Assembly (NCBI GenBank): GCA_949287225.1
Contig: CASEFP010000050.1
Span: forward strand, 1-35,138
Source of the DNA: an uncultured Lentisphaeria bacterium
GTDB taxonomy: Bacteria; Verrucomicrobiota; Lentisphaeria; Victivallales; UBA1829
DNA length: 35,138 nt
Direction of reading: 5' to 3'
The notes below the pieces were generated by a model, which did not search any database, was not told the DNA's origin, and saw only the letters and a program-made list of their open reading frames with translations. Made by a program: the position numbers and the translations under genes. The stretch's first letter is position 1, and every line of letters begins with the position of its first letter. Positions 16,888 through 25,936 of this stretch are shown here, one piece after another.

Positions 16888-19800
16888 TCATTCAGCCTGG
16901 AAGCTCGCTTCAAACGAGACCGAGCCGCCGGGCGGGATCATCAGCGGATTGTAGAACGGTTCGAAGGTTGCCGCGATCATGTTGGGTGTATCCCAGACCG
17001 CGACACCCGCGAAGGAATCGGCGGGTGTAAAGGTGCCTTTCAAAGCGCTTCTGTCCGGAATCACGAAACGGAAGGTGTTTCCTGTGACCGGGACGGCGGG
17101 ATTCTCCTTGATGTTGAAGAGACGGCGGATCACTTGTTCCGCCACACGCGAAGCTTTCGCATTGAGAAGCGTGTAGGCATTCGGACGCGGAATCATCTTT
17201 CCCGCATTTTCAACAATCCCTTTGGTCCGGTTGCTCCATGCCGTCGAAATGAAGTGCCAGCGGTAGCCGACTTCGTTCATTGCAAGTTCCTGGGGATTGT
17301 GAAGTTTTACCGAAAAAACAACGCGTTTCAGATCGGGGGAGACTGTGACGGTCTTGACGATCTTCAATCCGGAGAGCATCGGATAATTGCGGACGTTCGT
17401 CGTCATTTCCGCCGTGACGCTCAGCCCTTTCTCTGAGATTTTCTGTTCCGTGACGCGGTAGCTGCCGTTGGCGACCATTCCGTGTCTGCCCGGTGTCCAG
17501 AAGGCGGAAAGCCCGAAGTTCGCTTCCGCAAGAAGTGTCCCGCTGACCTTCCAGGACTCCAGCGCCATGCCCGCCGGATTCAGGAGAAGAACATTTTTCC
17601 CGGAGACGACTTCAAGCATGGGTTTCGCGTTTCTCTTCACTTCCCTGCAGGAAAGCGCGCCATGCGACATGCTCTTGAGTTCACCGATGTCGTTTTCCGC
17701 ATGGAGCGCCTTGTCGCGGGCGGCCTCCTCATCTGCGGCGGGCTGATTTGCCTTTTTGCAGCGGGCGAGTTCCGCGCGCATTTCCGCGGCGGTCACGGCC
17801 TTTGCCGGATTTTCCGCGGCGGGAGCGATTTCAAAGAAACTCCAGCGGAGCGCGCCGACGGGAAGGAGAATACCCTCGGACAGCATTTTTCCGGTATAGA
17901 ACTTCCCTGTTTCCGGCACGAACTGACGGTCGAACGCTTTTTCCAGAACCATGTACTGGCGTTTTGCGTCGAGATTCGGGATGCGGAGCACGAATACGGC
18001 AGAAGCTTTTTCCCAGAAATTGCCGACGGCGGCAAGGATTTTTCCGTCCTTTTCAAACGCGATGCACTGTAGAAGATCACTGGATTCCACGTCGGGAAGG
18101 TATCGCGGCTGGATGTTTTTTACCGGGGCGGGGAAGGGCGACTGCGCAAGCGCTGTGACGCCCATTCTCTTTTTCCCGTTCATCACCATCTCTTCATTTG
18201 CCGCGATCAGGGCGTTGCTTTCGGCGAATGCCTTCCAGTAGCGATGGTCGTAGCCGCGCGGGAAGAAATAGAGGATTGAGGCATCGTAACCGGCAAGGAA
18301 ACTGCTGAGCTGATCCATCGCCAGGCTTTCCGGCTGTCCCAGAGACAGGAGACTGCCCTGACTGCCATGCGGCATCGCCATGAGTTTTGCGCGTTTTTCC
18401 GGATCGGGAAAATGCTTCCGGTAGTCGGAGATGACGCGCCGCGCCGTTTCCAGCGTCAGGAGATTGGCACCCTTGGTGTAGGCATAGGGCTGATCGGCGA
18501 TGAACCAGACGTAGGGGCCCCAGACATTCAGCCACTTCAGACTTCCGGCATATTCATAGGGGGTGAACTCCCATTGCTGTTTGAAATGATCCGGGTAGCG
18601 GATGATCTGGTCTGTGCCGACCTCGGGACAGAATCCGACTTCCGTCGCGCCGAACTTGAGAGCATCTTCATGCAGAGTCTTGATGAGACGGGCGTGCTGG
18701 TAAGCGCGGAAGCGGATTGCCTGATCGCGATATGTCCCGCCGGGGAGGAGCTGATCGGGCCAGATTTCCTTGACCTTGTCCTCGGACATTTTCAGATATT
18801 TCGCGAATTCCGTGCGGCAGTTGTCGCAGAAGCAGCCTTTGGCGACAAAGGTATAGGGTTCCCAGTTCGGCTGGATCCCGTCACGTCCGGCGAGACTGTT
18901 TTTCAGAAGCGGCAGAACGACGTCCTTGTAATACGGCGTCCGGTTGTAGACAGCCATCGGGCAGGTCGCGGGAACAGTGTGATTCCAGACAGCTTTTCCG
19001 TCCTTGTCCAGATAGTTGGAGTATGCGGGTTTTTTCTTCATGTCCATAAGACCGATGCGGTATCCGTTGGCGATACCGAAGCATTCCGCCGTGATGAGAC
19101 GGACACCGTTTCCCCGGAACAGCTTGGAATATTCCGGGGTGATCCCGGCGGTGATGAGCGTTGTTCCGGTTTTTCCGACGAATTCGGCAAAACGCCTGTT
19201 TGCCTCCTCCTGCTGGAAGATGATGTCATTGTTTACCGAGCTGAAACCGGGGTAGAACTGTTTTGGAGCGGGAGTTTTCGGAAAGTGGGCCAGCATCTTC
19301 AATGCGAAGGATTCCGTGTCGCTGACTGCCTTCCCGTTTTCCGTGAGATAATAGCGGCAGTCTTTCCAGAGCGTTCCCTCCTTTGCATTTCCGGAAATCA
19401 TTACGCAGGCAGCATTCCAGCCGTTGAATCCCTGCTGATTGCGAATCAGATTGATCAAGGTTCTGCTGACCTCGAATTCCCAGCGTTTCCATTTTTTCCC
19501 GTTGATTGTGAGTTCGGAACTCTTGATCTCTTTCCCAAAATAGATGTTGGTGCCGTCCACGGAGATTTCCGCAGGCAGAACGAGATTCATCATGACTGTT
19601 CCGAGTTTCAACGTTCCCTTGGGAAGGTTGTTGCGGAATTTGAACGTGAGGATGCCGGGTGCGCCGGAGGCGAGGGCAAATGTGTTGTCCAGCAGTTTCA
19701 TCGGTGCAAGTTCCACCGTAAGCGGCATTTTGAGTGCGTCGAGTTTGACGAGCTTGAGGTTCCGGATCTGAATTTTTCCGCAGCCGTCGGCGCGGAGGGA

Positions 19801-20442
19801 GATTGCCAGGTCGCGCGTTTTCGGCGGAGCGGTGAATTCATAGCTGTAAGGATGCCACTGTGCGCCGTCGCTGATTTTGCTGTAGATGTATTTGCGTGTT
19901 GTTTTTCCTCTGCCGGGCCGCGGATCGCTCCCGTCGTGGAAATTGAACAGAACCATCTGGTCGTAACGGTTGTTCCCGATGACCTGATTGCGGCTTTCAA
20001 AGGTCAGGCGGTAGGCGCCGCCCGCTTCATCCGGCAGTTTCACGGTCTGGTTGAATGCGATCGTGAATTTGTCGGAGGCTTTTCCCATCAGGGTTTCGAT
20101 GGAGAGCGGACGGTTGAGTTCGAGCGCTTTGCCCTCTCCGGTATCGACGATTGCCGCACTGCTCAGTTTTCGTGTTTCAGCTTCGTATTTCTTCCTGTAT
20201 TCCGTTCCGAAAATCCAGATTCCCTGATTCCAGCCGTCCGCTGCGGAACGGACGAGCGGGGTGGAAAGATCCGCATTTTTCAGAAGATTGGCTTCTGTTC
20301 CTTTTGAGGGAGCAAAACGTTCCGCCGAGATTTTTTCCAGCGGGAATGTGACGCCGCCTTGCTCGAAATTCGCCGCGTGCGAATGTGCCGTCAGGAGTGC
20401 GGACGCAAAAATCCCCGCTGCGATGAAGATTTTTTTCTTCAT
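16888..20442 (-). CDS. Large secreted putative glycoside hydrolase with N-terminal binding-like module
   Basis: The protein is 1184 residues with a signal peptide (MKKKIFIAAGIFASALLTAHSHA). Residues about 50-233 form a beta-rich module homologous to the separate 218-aa protein encoded just upstream in the operon. Residues 240-385 look like a second beta domain. Residues about 400-770 resemble a TIM barrel: PNWEPYTF (525-532), with a candidate acid at E528, is followed by CFCDNCRTEFAKYL (537-550), a cysteine motif seen in GH42-like and related uncharacterised glycosidases. The rest is beta-rich, ending in a segment like a galactose-mutarotase-type domain. I cannot assign a family or substrate. 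AAGGAAAACCTTT precedes the start. It is the last gene of a regulator-prepilin-module-enzyme cluster. Confidence 0.75.
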   Translation of the reverse strand: MKKKIFIAAGIFASALLTAHSHAANFEQGGVTFPLEKISAERFAPSKGTEANLLKNADLSTPLVRSAADGWNQGIWIFGTEYRKKYEAETRKLSSAAIVDTGEGKALELNRPLSIETLMGKASDKFTIAFNQTVKLPDEAGGAYRLTFESRNQVIGNNRYDQMVLFNFHDGSDPRPGRGKTTRKYIYSKISDGAQWHPYSYEFTAPPKTRDLAISLRADGCGKIQIRNLKLVKLDALKMPLTVELAPMKLLDNTFALASGAPGILTFKFRNNLPKGTLKLGTVMMNLVLPAEISVDGTNIYFGKEIKSSELTINGKKWKRWEFEVSRTLINLIRNQQGFNGWNAACVMISGNAKEGTLWKDCRYYLTENGKAVSDTESFALKMLAHFPKTPAPKQFYPGFSSVNNDIIFQQEEANRRFAEFVGKTGTTLITAGITPEYSKLFRGNGVRLITAECFGIANGYRIGLMDMKKKPAYSNYLDKDGKAVWNHTVPATCPMAVYNRTPYYKDVVLPLLKNSLAGRDGIQPNWEPYTFVAKGCFCDNCRTEFAKYLKMSEDKVKEIWPDQLLPGGTYRDQAIRFRAYQHARLIKTLHEDALKFGATEVGFCPEVGTDQIIRYPDHFKQQWEFTPYEYAGSLKWLNVWGPYVWFIADQPYAYTKGANLLTLETARRVISDYRKHFPDPEKRAKLMAMPHGSQGSLLSLGQPESLAMDQLSSFLAGYDASILYFFPRGYDHRYWKAFAESNALIAANEEMVMNGKKRMGVTALAQSPFPAPVKNIQPRYLPDVESSDLLQCIAFEKDGKILAAVGNFWEKASAVFVLRIPNLDAKRQYMVLEKAFDRQFVPETGKFYTGKMLSEGILLPVGALRWSFFEIAPAAENPAKAVTAAEMRAELARCKKANQPAADEEAARDKALHAENDIGELKSMSHGALSCREVKRNAKPMLEVVSGKNVLLLNPAGMALESWKVSGTLLAEANFGLSAFWTPGRHGMVANGSYRVTEQKISEKGLSVTAEMTTNVRNYPMLSGLKIVKTVTVSPDLKRVVFSVKLHNPQELAMNEVGYRWHFISTAWSNRTKGIVENAGKMIPRPNAYTLLNAKASRVAEQVIRRLFNIKENPAVPVTGNTFRFVIPDRSALKGTFTPADSFAGVAVWDTPNMIAATFEPFYNPLMIPPGGSVSFEASFQAE

Positions 20443-20483
20443 AAAGGTTTTCCTTGTTTTTTATTGAAAAAGAGGTGTTTCGC

Positions 20484-21140
20484 TTATTGTGCGTTTTTCC
20501 GGAGTTTCGGATTTTTGATCTGGAGGAGGCCCGCACCATCCCCCCGGAAACTGATCCGGATATCGCGTGTTTTTGCCGGAACAGGAATTTTAAAATGAAT
20601 ACTCTGCCAGTCCTTTGTCGCCTTGAGGGCGCGGATGAACATTTTTCCTGTTTCCCTGCCTCTGCCGCGGCGCTGATCGGAAGCATCAGTGAAGGCGACC
20701 AGAACGTAATGTGCGGCCTTGTTCTTTCCAATCGTTTCGTAACGCATATCAAAGCTCAGCAGATACGTTCCGCCGTTTTCATCCCCCAGAGCGGCAATCT
20801 GTGTGCTGGAGAGAGAGAATTTGGGCGATTCCGTTCCCATAAGCGTTTCAATTTCCGCAGGGCGTTTCAGCTCCAGAACTTTACCCTCTTTTGTATCGGC
20901 AATGGCTGCTTTTGCCAGTTTAGTTGCTTCTTTACTGAATTTTTCCCGATTCTCTTTTCCGAAGATCCAGATTCCGCTGTCCCAGCCTGGCTCCCGGAGG
21001 GCGGATCGCACAAGCGGCGCGGAAAAATCACTGTTTACCAGTAAATTGGTTCCTGTCTGTGCTGGAGCTGATTCCTGCGCTGCTGCACAGAAGGTTGTCA
21101 GTACGGTGCAGAATCCTGCCAGAAATGCTGTCGCTTTCAT
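20484..21140 (-). CDS. Secreted stand-alone paralogue of the enzyme's N-terminal module
   Basis: The 218-residue protein starts with a signal peptide ending near CAAAQES. The mature part, from NLLVNSDFSAPLVRSA to LLQIKNPKLRK, aligns end to end with residues about 50-233 of the downstream 1184-aa protein. By eye about 48 of the first 76 aligned positions are identical, including GIWIFG, IETLMG and TRD.xIS.R.DG patterns. The fold looks like a jelly-roll carbohydrate-binding-like module, but no catalytic residues or known family are recognised. AAAGGA precedes the start; spacing to the neighbours is 41 and 51 bases, so it belongs to the same transcript. It could bind the same substrate as the enzyme; this is inference. 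Confidence 0.8.
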   Translation of the reverse strand: MKATAFLAGFCTVLTTFCAAAQESAPAQTGTNLLVNSDFSAPLVRSALREPGWDSGIWIFGKENREKFSKEATKLAKAAIADTKEGKVLELKRPAEIETLMGTESPKFSLSSTQIAALGDENGGTYLLSFDMRYETIGKNKAAHYVLVAFTDASDQRRGRGRETGKMFIRALKATKDWQSIHFKIPVPAKTRDIRISFRGDGAGLLQIKNPKLRKNAQ

Positions 21141-21191
21141 TTGTTGAATTTCCTTTCCGGGTTTTATTGCTGATTTTTTTCTTTTGAATCA

Positions 21192-21992
21192 TTAGAAAGA
21201 GGCGATGTCGGAGCATTTTTGTCCTGAGCAGTTTCCCCGTCCGCCCGCATGCCAGGAAGGCGCATTGATGCAACCTTGATAATCTACGTTTTCCGCCATT
21301 TTCGCATCTCCGAAACGCAGATTTTCCACATTGCCTCCCAGCGTGACGAAATTGCTTGAAAGGTTGTGACGCCATGTCTGATAGGCGGAATTGGATATTA
21401 CGGATTTTGCCGGTCCGTAATGATAATCGCCGTTGCCGTTGGTATCGACCTTCAGAGCATTCCTGTCGGCGATCAGGAACAATCTGCTTGGCCGCGGAAA
21501 TCTTTCGGCTTTCAGGGATGAGTATCCGGAGATGAATTTATTATATCCCAGAGACCTGTAAGTTTTATTAATCTCCTGAGGTGCATTTGCCTCAGCCGGA
21601 CACGCGAATTTCGAACGGAGAATGCCGCCGCTGCTGTTCCGTTTTATCATTCCGAGTCCAAGCTGGTCTCTGATGTGGAGATATTCGGCAAGACCGTATC
21701 CGGATCCTAAAAACTCTTTCCCGTTTCCGTTGTCCCATGATCCGTATCCAGTTCCGCCTCCGTCCATCATTCCTGTGCCGTTGTTGTAATAGGCGGAAAG
21801 GTATCCCTTGCTGTCGTTGATGTACATGCTGATTGCTTTGCCGATGCTGGAAAGATTGCTGACACAGGCAATGCGCTGTGCAGTCTGTTTTGCCTTGTTC
21901 AGGGCAGGCAGAAGCATGGCGGCGAGAATTGAGATGATCGCAATCACGACGAGGAGCTCGATCAAGGTGAATCGTTCCGATGAATATTTCAT
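21192..21992 (-). CDS. Prepilin-like protein (type II secretion/pseudopilin-type N-terminal methylation domain)
   Basis: The 266-residue protein has the class III prepilin signal: short positive leader MKYSSER, then [20 protein letters not shown] with the conserved glutamate at mature position 5. The leader lacks the usual glycine before F, as is common in Lentisphaerota and Planctomycetes proteins of this sort. The C-terminal globular part has two cysteines in late positions (NCSGQKC) and the pattern of family members found in large numbers in these phyla. It would sit in the inner membrane until processed. AAGGAG lies 7 bases before the start. Its ATG overlaps the regulator stop (ATGA), so the two are coupled. 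The function of these proteins beside carbohydrate enzymes is unknown. Confidence 0.88.
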   Translation of the reverse strand: MKYSSERFTLIELLVVIAIISILAAMLLPALNKAKQTAQRIACVSNLSSIGKAISMYINDSKGYLSAYYNNGTGMMDGGGTGYGSWDNGNGKEFLGSGYGLAEYLHIRDQLGLGMIKRNSSGGILRSKFACPAEANAPQEINKTYRSLGYNKFISGYSSLKAERFPRPSRLFLIADRNALKVDTNGNGDYHYGPAKSVISNSAYQTWRHNLSSNFVTLGGNVENLRFGDAKMAENVDYQGCINAPSWHAGGRGNCSGQKCSDIASF

Positions 21993-23098
21993 ATGCTCAT
22001 CTCCTTCAGATGGTTTCTCTGGTAGATCATTTTCCGTGTGCTGGCGCGTTCGGTGATGCGGTGCGGCGTCACGATGAAGGGCACCTGCCGCTTGTCGTGG
22101 ATCATTTCCAGAAGAATCCGGACGGCGGACCTGCCGATGTCAAGACTTCCGAAGTCGATCGCCGAAAGCGGCGGATTGAGGAAATTGCATCCGATCTGCC
22201 CGCCGATCGACAGAACTGCCGCATCATCCGGAATCCGGATGTTTTTTTCGTGCAGGTATTCATAGGTCTGGAGCGCGAAAAAGTCGGAAAAACAGAAGAG
22301 CGCCGTCGGCGGATCGGCAAGGTCCTCCATCAGATGGCGCGCGGCTTTGCGGACCGCCTCGCCGTCCTCCGAACTGGAATTGGTCATTGCCAGAAGACCC
22401 GGATCATCGTCCAGGCCGGCTTCCCGGACAAAATCGAAATACTCTTCCGTTCCGATGCCGCGCATGTTGTTAAGCGTAATATTGCCGACCCGGACATGTC
22501 CCTGTGTCGCAAGATAGCGCAGTCCGTCGCGCAGGACGCCCCGGTAATCAGTTCCAAGTGTGCAGAATCCGGTAAGACGCTGATCGCGCCGGTTTGCATG
22601 GGGCAGAACTACGGGAAGTTTTGTTTTGCGGAGGACTCCGATAATGGGTTCATCGCCGTTGAAATTGCTGGCGCAGACGAGGATCCCCTGAAAACCGTCC
22701 GCGACAATCCGTTCCGCCGCTTCGTCAGGCGTCCGGGAGAGCAGCGAAGCGGTGGAACAGGATTCCATTGCAGTATTCAGTTGTTCCGCCGCAAGCTGAA
22801 TCCCCGGCAGAATATAAAGAAAGGGGTTGGTAATGCTTCTGGAGTCATGAAGAATTACCAGAATTTTTGTATGCGGCACAGACTTGTCCCGGACGAAAGT
22901 GCCTTTGCCCTTGATCCGTTCGATCAACCCCTCCATCGCGAGCTGTTCGAGCGCGGGCCGAAGCGTCTTGCGCGCAATCCCCAGCTCCGCGGCAAGTTCC
23001 ACCTCTTTGGGCAGGCAGCATCCCGGCGCATAGACTTCCCGCTCGATCCGCTCCTTCAGAAGCTGGTAAATCCGTTCCTGTTTTGTCGCCTGCATCAT
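21989..23098 (-). CDS. GntR-type HTH / LacI-type sensor transcriptional regulator
   Basis: The 369-residue protein has an N-terminal GntR winged helix ([53 protein letters not shown]) and a C-terminal LacI/periplasmic-binding-like sensor domain, the arrangement of AraR-type sugar regulators. It probably controls its own cluster in response to a sugar. The start at 23098 (or the adjacent ATG at 23095) follows AGAGAAG; the frame upstream to 23266 crosses the promoter and is rejected. Four GTATC boxes at 23107-23155 lie over and just after its promoter. It is divergent from a second regulator of the same build and overlaps the prepilin gene at its stop. Confidence 0.9.
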   Translation of the reverse strand: MMQATKQERIYQLLKERIEREVYAPGCCLPKEVELAAELGIARKTLRPALEQLAMEGLIERIKGKGTFVRDKSVPHTKILVILHDSRSITNPFLYILPGIQLAAEQLNTAMESCSTASLLSRTPDEAAERIVADGFQGILVCASNFNGDEPIIGVLRKTKLPVVLPHANRRDQRLTGFCTLGTDYRGVLRDGLRYLATQGHVRVGNITLNNMRGIGTEEYFDFVREAGLDDDPGLLAMTNSSSEDGEAVRKAARHLMEDLADPPTALFCFSDFFALQTYEYLHEKNIRIPDDAAVLSIGGQIGCNFLNPPLSAIDFGSLDIGRSAVRILLEMIHDKRQVPFIVTPHRITERASTRKMIYQRNHLKEMSI

Positions 23099-23106
23099 CT
23101 TCTCTG

Positions 23107-23166
23107 GTATCCCCCAGGTATCCTTGTTTCTTTTACAAGTATCATCCAGGTATCCTCGGATGTCAA
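23107..23166 (-). promoter_or_regulatory. Promoter with 32-bp-spaced GTATC operator array
   Basis: On the minus strand TTGACA (23166-23161) is followed after 17 bases by GATACT (23143-23138). On the plus strand the block GTATC-4-CCAGGTATCC occurs at 23107-23123 and again at 23139-23155, exactly 32 bases apart. This makes four GTATC boxes: one block lies in the spacer and -10 element, the other in the 5' leader. This fits autoregulation by the adjacent regulator. Confidence 0.6.
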
Positions 23167-23302
23167 GGGGGGCAAACACAAAAAAATCATTTTTTTTGAA
23201 GAAAAACTCCGCTTTTGCCGCAGGTGAATTATCCCATGAGCCTTTCACCTTTTGGGGACTCCGCATATTTTTATAAAAAACTGCTTATCTCCAGTTTTTT
23301 TC

Positions 23303-23353
23303 TTGACATTTACGGGAAATCACATATAATTAAGTAGCCATAAGAATACTTAA
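23303..23353 (+). promoter_or_regulatory. Consensus promoter with inverted-repeat operator for the second regulator
   Basis: TTGACA (23303-23308), a 16-base spacer and TATAAT (23325-23330) give a perfect pair of hexamers. An inverted repeat TTAAGTA (23330-23336) and TACTTAA (23347-23353), separated by 10 bases, begins on the last base of the -10 and covers the likely start of transcription. A repressor bound here would block the promoter. Confidence 0.7.
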
Positions 23354-23371
23354 CAGACTGTCGAGGCTTTT

Positions 23372-24499
23372 ATGCTGGCCTATGATCTGATATCGGAAAC
23401 GATCCGCAAATGGATCAAGCTTGGGAAATATCTGCCGGGGATGAAGCTGCCGAAGGAGGTTGATCTTGCCGATCAGATGGGGGTTTCGCGCAAGACACTG
23501 CGGACGGCGCTGGACGAACTGGAGGCTTCCGGTCTGATCATCCGCCGGAAACACGCCGGCACCCTGATTGCCGAAGATGCGCGCGAACGTGTGCGGGTGT
23601 CCATCGTGATCGGCATTGCGCTTCCATCGGATGCGAAGATCTCCCTGAGCACTCTGTACGGGACCGGCACGGAGGAGGGCAGTGTGGAGAACCAGCTCCT
23701 TGTCCGGCGTCTTCTGAAGGAGAATTTCACGCTCAATCTTTTTTTCGGCGACTGGGGCGGGGATCTGCGGATGTATGACGGTGTCATGGTGCTTTCTCCG
23801 ATGGATTCCACCGCGCTCCTTGAGCGTCTCGCTGACTTCCGCAAGCCGCATATCGCGCTGGAAACACATTATGATTATCCTGGAGTCCACACCGTGATGG
23901 GAGATGACGTCTCAGCAACGGAAGCCTGCGTCGAAGAACTGGCGGAACTTGGACACAGCCGGATCGCATTTATCGGCGGCCGCCTCGGACCTGCCGAACG
24001 CAACACCGGTTTCCGCCGGAGAAGTGACGCTTTCCGCCGCTGCTGCCGGAAACGCGGCATTGAGGTGCGTCCGGAATGGATTTTCAATGAGGAGCCTGTT
24101 CCCGGGAAAACGGTTTTTTCCTTCCGGGAACTGCTTGCGGATTATACTCGGCGGGCACGGGAATGTTCCGCTGTTCTCTGCGGAAACGGAAGGGCCGTTC
24201 TGGAACTGGAAAACCTTCGCAGGGAGATCCCGGGATTTCCGGTTCAGGAGCTGCGCTGCATTGATCTGCGTCCCTTCGACTGCACGGAACAGGAACTGGC
24301 TTTTCTCTCCCGTTTTCAGGGGTTTTACCGTTCCCGCAGTCTGGTGGCGGATACCGCGTATGAGAAATTTTATACATGGCTCGGGGATCCGTCGTATCAG
24401 GCGCAATGTATCCGGGTGCCATACAGGAAAAACATGCCGCTTTCACCGGAGCAGTCATCGGAGAAATCAACGCTGCTGAACGGCGGAACCGGAGGGTGA
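23372..24499 (+). CDS. GntR-type HTH / LacI-type sensor transcriptional regulator (second copy)
   Basis: The 375-residue protein repeats the build of the divergent neighbour: GntR winged helix (ISETIRKWIKLGKYLPG; LPKEVDLADQMGVSRKTLR; ASGLIIRRKHAGTLI) then a LacI-type sensor domain (VMGDDVSATEACVEELAELG; RIAFIGGRLGPAERNTGFRR). It is a paralogue, not a duplicate, since the sensor halves differ widely. GAGG lies before the ATG at 23372. It is followed by about 320 gene-free bases, so it is probably monocistronic. It may control its own promoter through the TTAAGTA/TACTTAA inverted repeat and one of the neighbouring clusters. The effector is unknown. Confidence 0.88.
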   Translation: MLAYDLISETIRKWIKLGKYLPGMKLPKEVDLADQMGVSRKTLRTALDELEASGLIIRRKHAGTLIAEDARERVRVSIVIGIALPSDAKISLSTLYGTGTEEGSVENQLLVRRLLKENFTLNLFFGDWGGDLRMYDGVMVLSPMDSTALLERLADFRKPHIALETHYDYPGVHTVMGDDVSATEACVEELAELGHSRIAFIGGRLGPAERNTGFRRRSDAFRRCCRKRGIEVRPEWIFNEEPVPGKTVFSFRELLADYTRRARECSAVLCGNGRAVLELENLRREIPGFPVQELRCIDLRPFDCTEQELAFLSRFQGFYRSRSLVADTAYEKFYTWLGDPSYQAQCIRVPYRKNMPLSPEQSSEKSTLLNGGTGG

Positions 24500-24747
24500 A
24501 ATCGAAGGCCCGGCACTGCGGATCAGATACAGCGGAGGCAAGATATTTTTTATATTGATCGCGTTATCTTCGGATCCTTGCTGCTTTCTGCTCATCGGCT
24601 TCATTTTTTCTCCGTGAAACGGCCTGCTGTCAGAATGTGATCTTTTCCGGAATTTGCAATACCGCGTTTCCGGACTCTTTTCAAGTCCTGCCCTGATCGC
24701 GGGAGCGGATGATTCGCAAAAAAAACGTTTTTTCTTTCATTCTCACC
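24500..24747. other. Gene-free spacer before the LacI cluster
   Basis: I see no open frame with a ribosome binding site or family resemblance, no tRNA and no clear terminator. A weak hairpin GGACT/AGTCC lies near 24672-24688. Base composition is more AT-rich than the recBCD region. Confidence 0.5.
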
Positions 24748-24797
24748 TTGACAAAATAGTTTTTTTATGTATAATTAAAAAGAAGTTAATCGAGTAA
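24748..24797 (+). promoter_or_regulatory. Consensus promoter with LacI-type operator
   Basis: TTGACA (24748-24753), a 16-base spacer and TATAAT (24770-24775) form a perfect pair. TTAATCGAGTAA (24786-24797) is a near-perfect palindrome centred on CG, as is usual for LacI-family operators, a few bases after the likely start of transcription. It suits autoregulation by the LacI gene that follows at 24821. Confidence 0.65.
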
Positions 24798-24820
24798 ATT
24801 AAAATTTAGCAGGTTTTCTG

Positions 24821-25903
24821 ATGGCAACGATTTATGATATTGCACGAACGGCAGAAGTCAGCCACGCAACGGTCAGCATGGCGCTCCGGGGGATCGGCAA
24901 GATCAAGCCGGAAACGCGGGAACGGATTTTGACGATCGCCCGGGAGGTCGGGTATCGGCCGAACAGCAATGCCGTGGCGCTGAAATCGGGGACAAGCCGG
25001 ATGATCACCATGCTTCACATGGAACATCCGTACAGCTAGATTCTGCCGGAATTGCGCAGCATGGTCCGGCAGGCCGGTTATGAACTTAATATGATGGAAC
25101 TGGAACTTGATCCCAGACGGCAGCGGCACAGTTTCGAGCTGCTTCTGGAATCCAATTGCGCAGGGGCGGTCTGCTATATGACAAAGCTTGAACCTGTGAA
25201 AGATCTGGTTGCGAAACTGCTTGCTCGGCGGATTCCGCTTGTTGTCCTCGGGCCTCCTGCCGACTGGCATCCGATGCCCGGGTTTTACGGCGTGGACATG
25301 GACAATTTGCATGCGGTCGAAGATGCGATCAATATGCTGCTGCGTCTCGGGCACCGTCATATTGCGCATACGGTCTATCCCGTCGGCACGCTGCGCGTGC
25401 ATGAATTTTTTGTCGAGAAACTCCGCAGAGCAGGCATTTCCTCCTGGGATCCGGCATTTCATGTTGAAATGCGGAGCAATCTGAACAATTTTGAACTCGG
25501 ATATCTCGCAGCGGGAAAACTGCTGGAAGAAAAACCGGAGGTCACGGCGATCCAGTGTTTCAGCGACCGGTTTGCGATGGGGCTCATGCGTCGTTTTTAT
25601 GAGATGGGGATTTCCGTGCCTGGCGATATTTCCGTGATCGGGTCGGAGAACGATCTTTTCGCCGAATACAATACGATCTCCCTGTCCACGATCGACACGG
25701 GCGGCAGCCGAATGGGGCGCTGCGCATGGGAACTGCTTCAGCGTCATCTTGACGATCCATCGCTTCCGATGGAGAGCTTCATTGAAACCGTCCAGGCGAA
25801 ATTCATTCCGAGGGAGTCCATCGGAATGGTTTCGGAAAAGACCGCGTTTTTCAAATTGCGGGAAAACCGCAGGAATGAATCGTTGCATCTGTCTGAATTT
25901 TAA
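24821..25903 (+). CDS. LacI-family transcriptional regulator with in-frame TAG at codon 73
   Basis: The frame reads a normal LacI N-terminus: MATIYDIARTAEVSHATVSM helix-turn-helix, TRERILTIAREVGYRPNSNA hinge and SRMITMLHMEHPYS. TAG follows at 25037-25039, then ILPELRSMVRQAGYELNMME and the rest of the sensor domain to TAA at 25901 in the same frame. The whole would be 360 residues, the usual LacI size, with one unknown residue at 73. No insertion or deletion is needed. If TAG terminates, a 72-residue DNA-binding fragment is made and no good ribosome binding site restarts the rest (ATG at 25061). The site is one base from CAG (Gln). It is therefore either a nonsense allele or read through. The prepilin gene follows after 33 bases. 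Confidence 0.8.
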
Positions 25904-25936
25904 CGATATTTTTTTTATTATGAAAGGAGATTTGCA

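Noticed and set aside
18367..20307. Plus-strand open frame of 646 codons opposite the 1184-aa enzyme
   Set aside because: No start signal or family resemblance; the sense strand has a signal peptide, ribosome binding site and terminator.
25052..25903. Separate gene beginning at TTG 25052 or ATG 25061
   Set aside because: It has no ribosome binding site and begins inside the LacI sensor domain; it is the continuation of the frame after TAG 25037-25039.
24821..25903. Frameshift as the cause of the split LacI gene
   Set aside because: Both parts are in the same frame, so only the TAG separates them.
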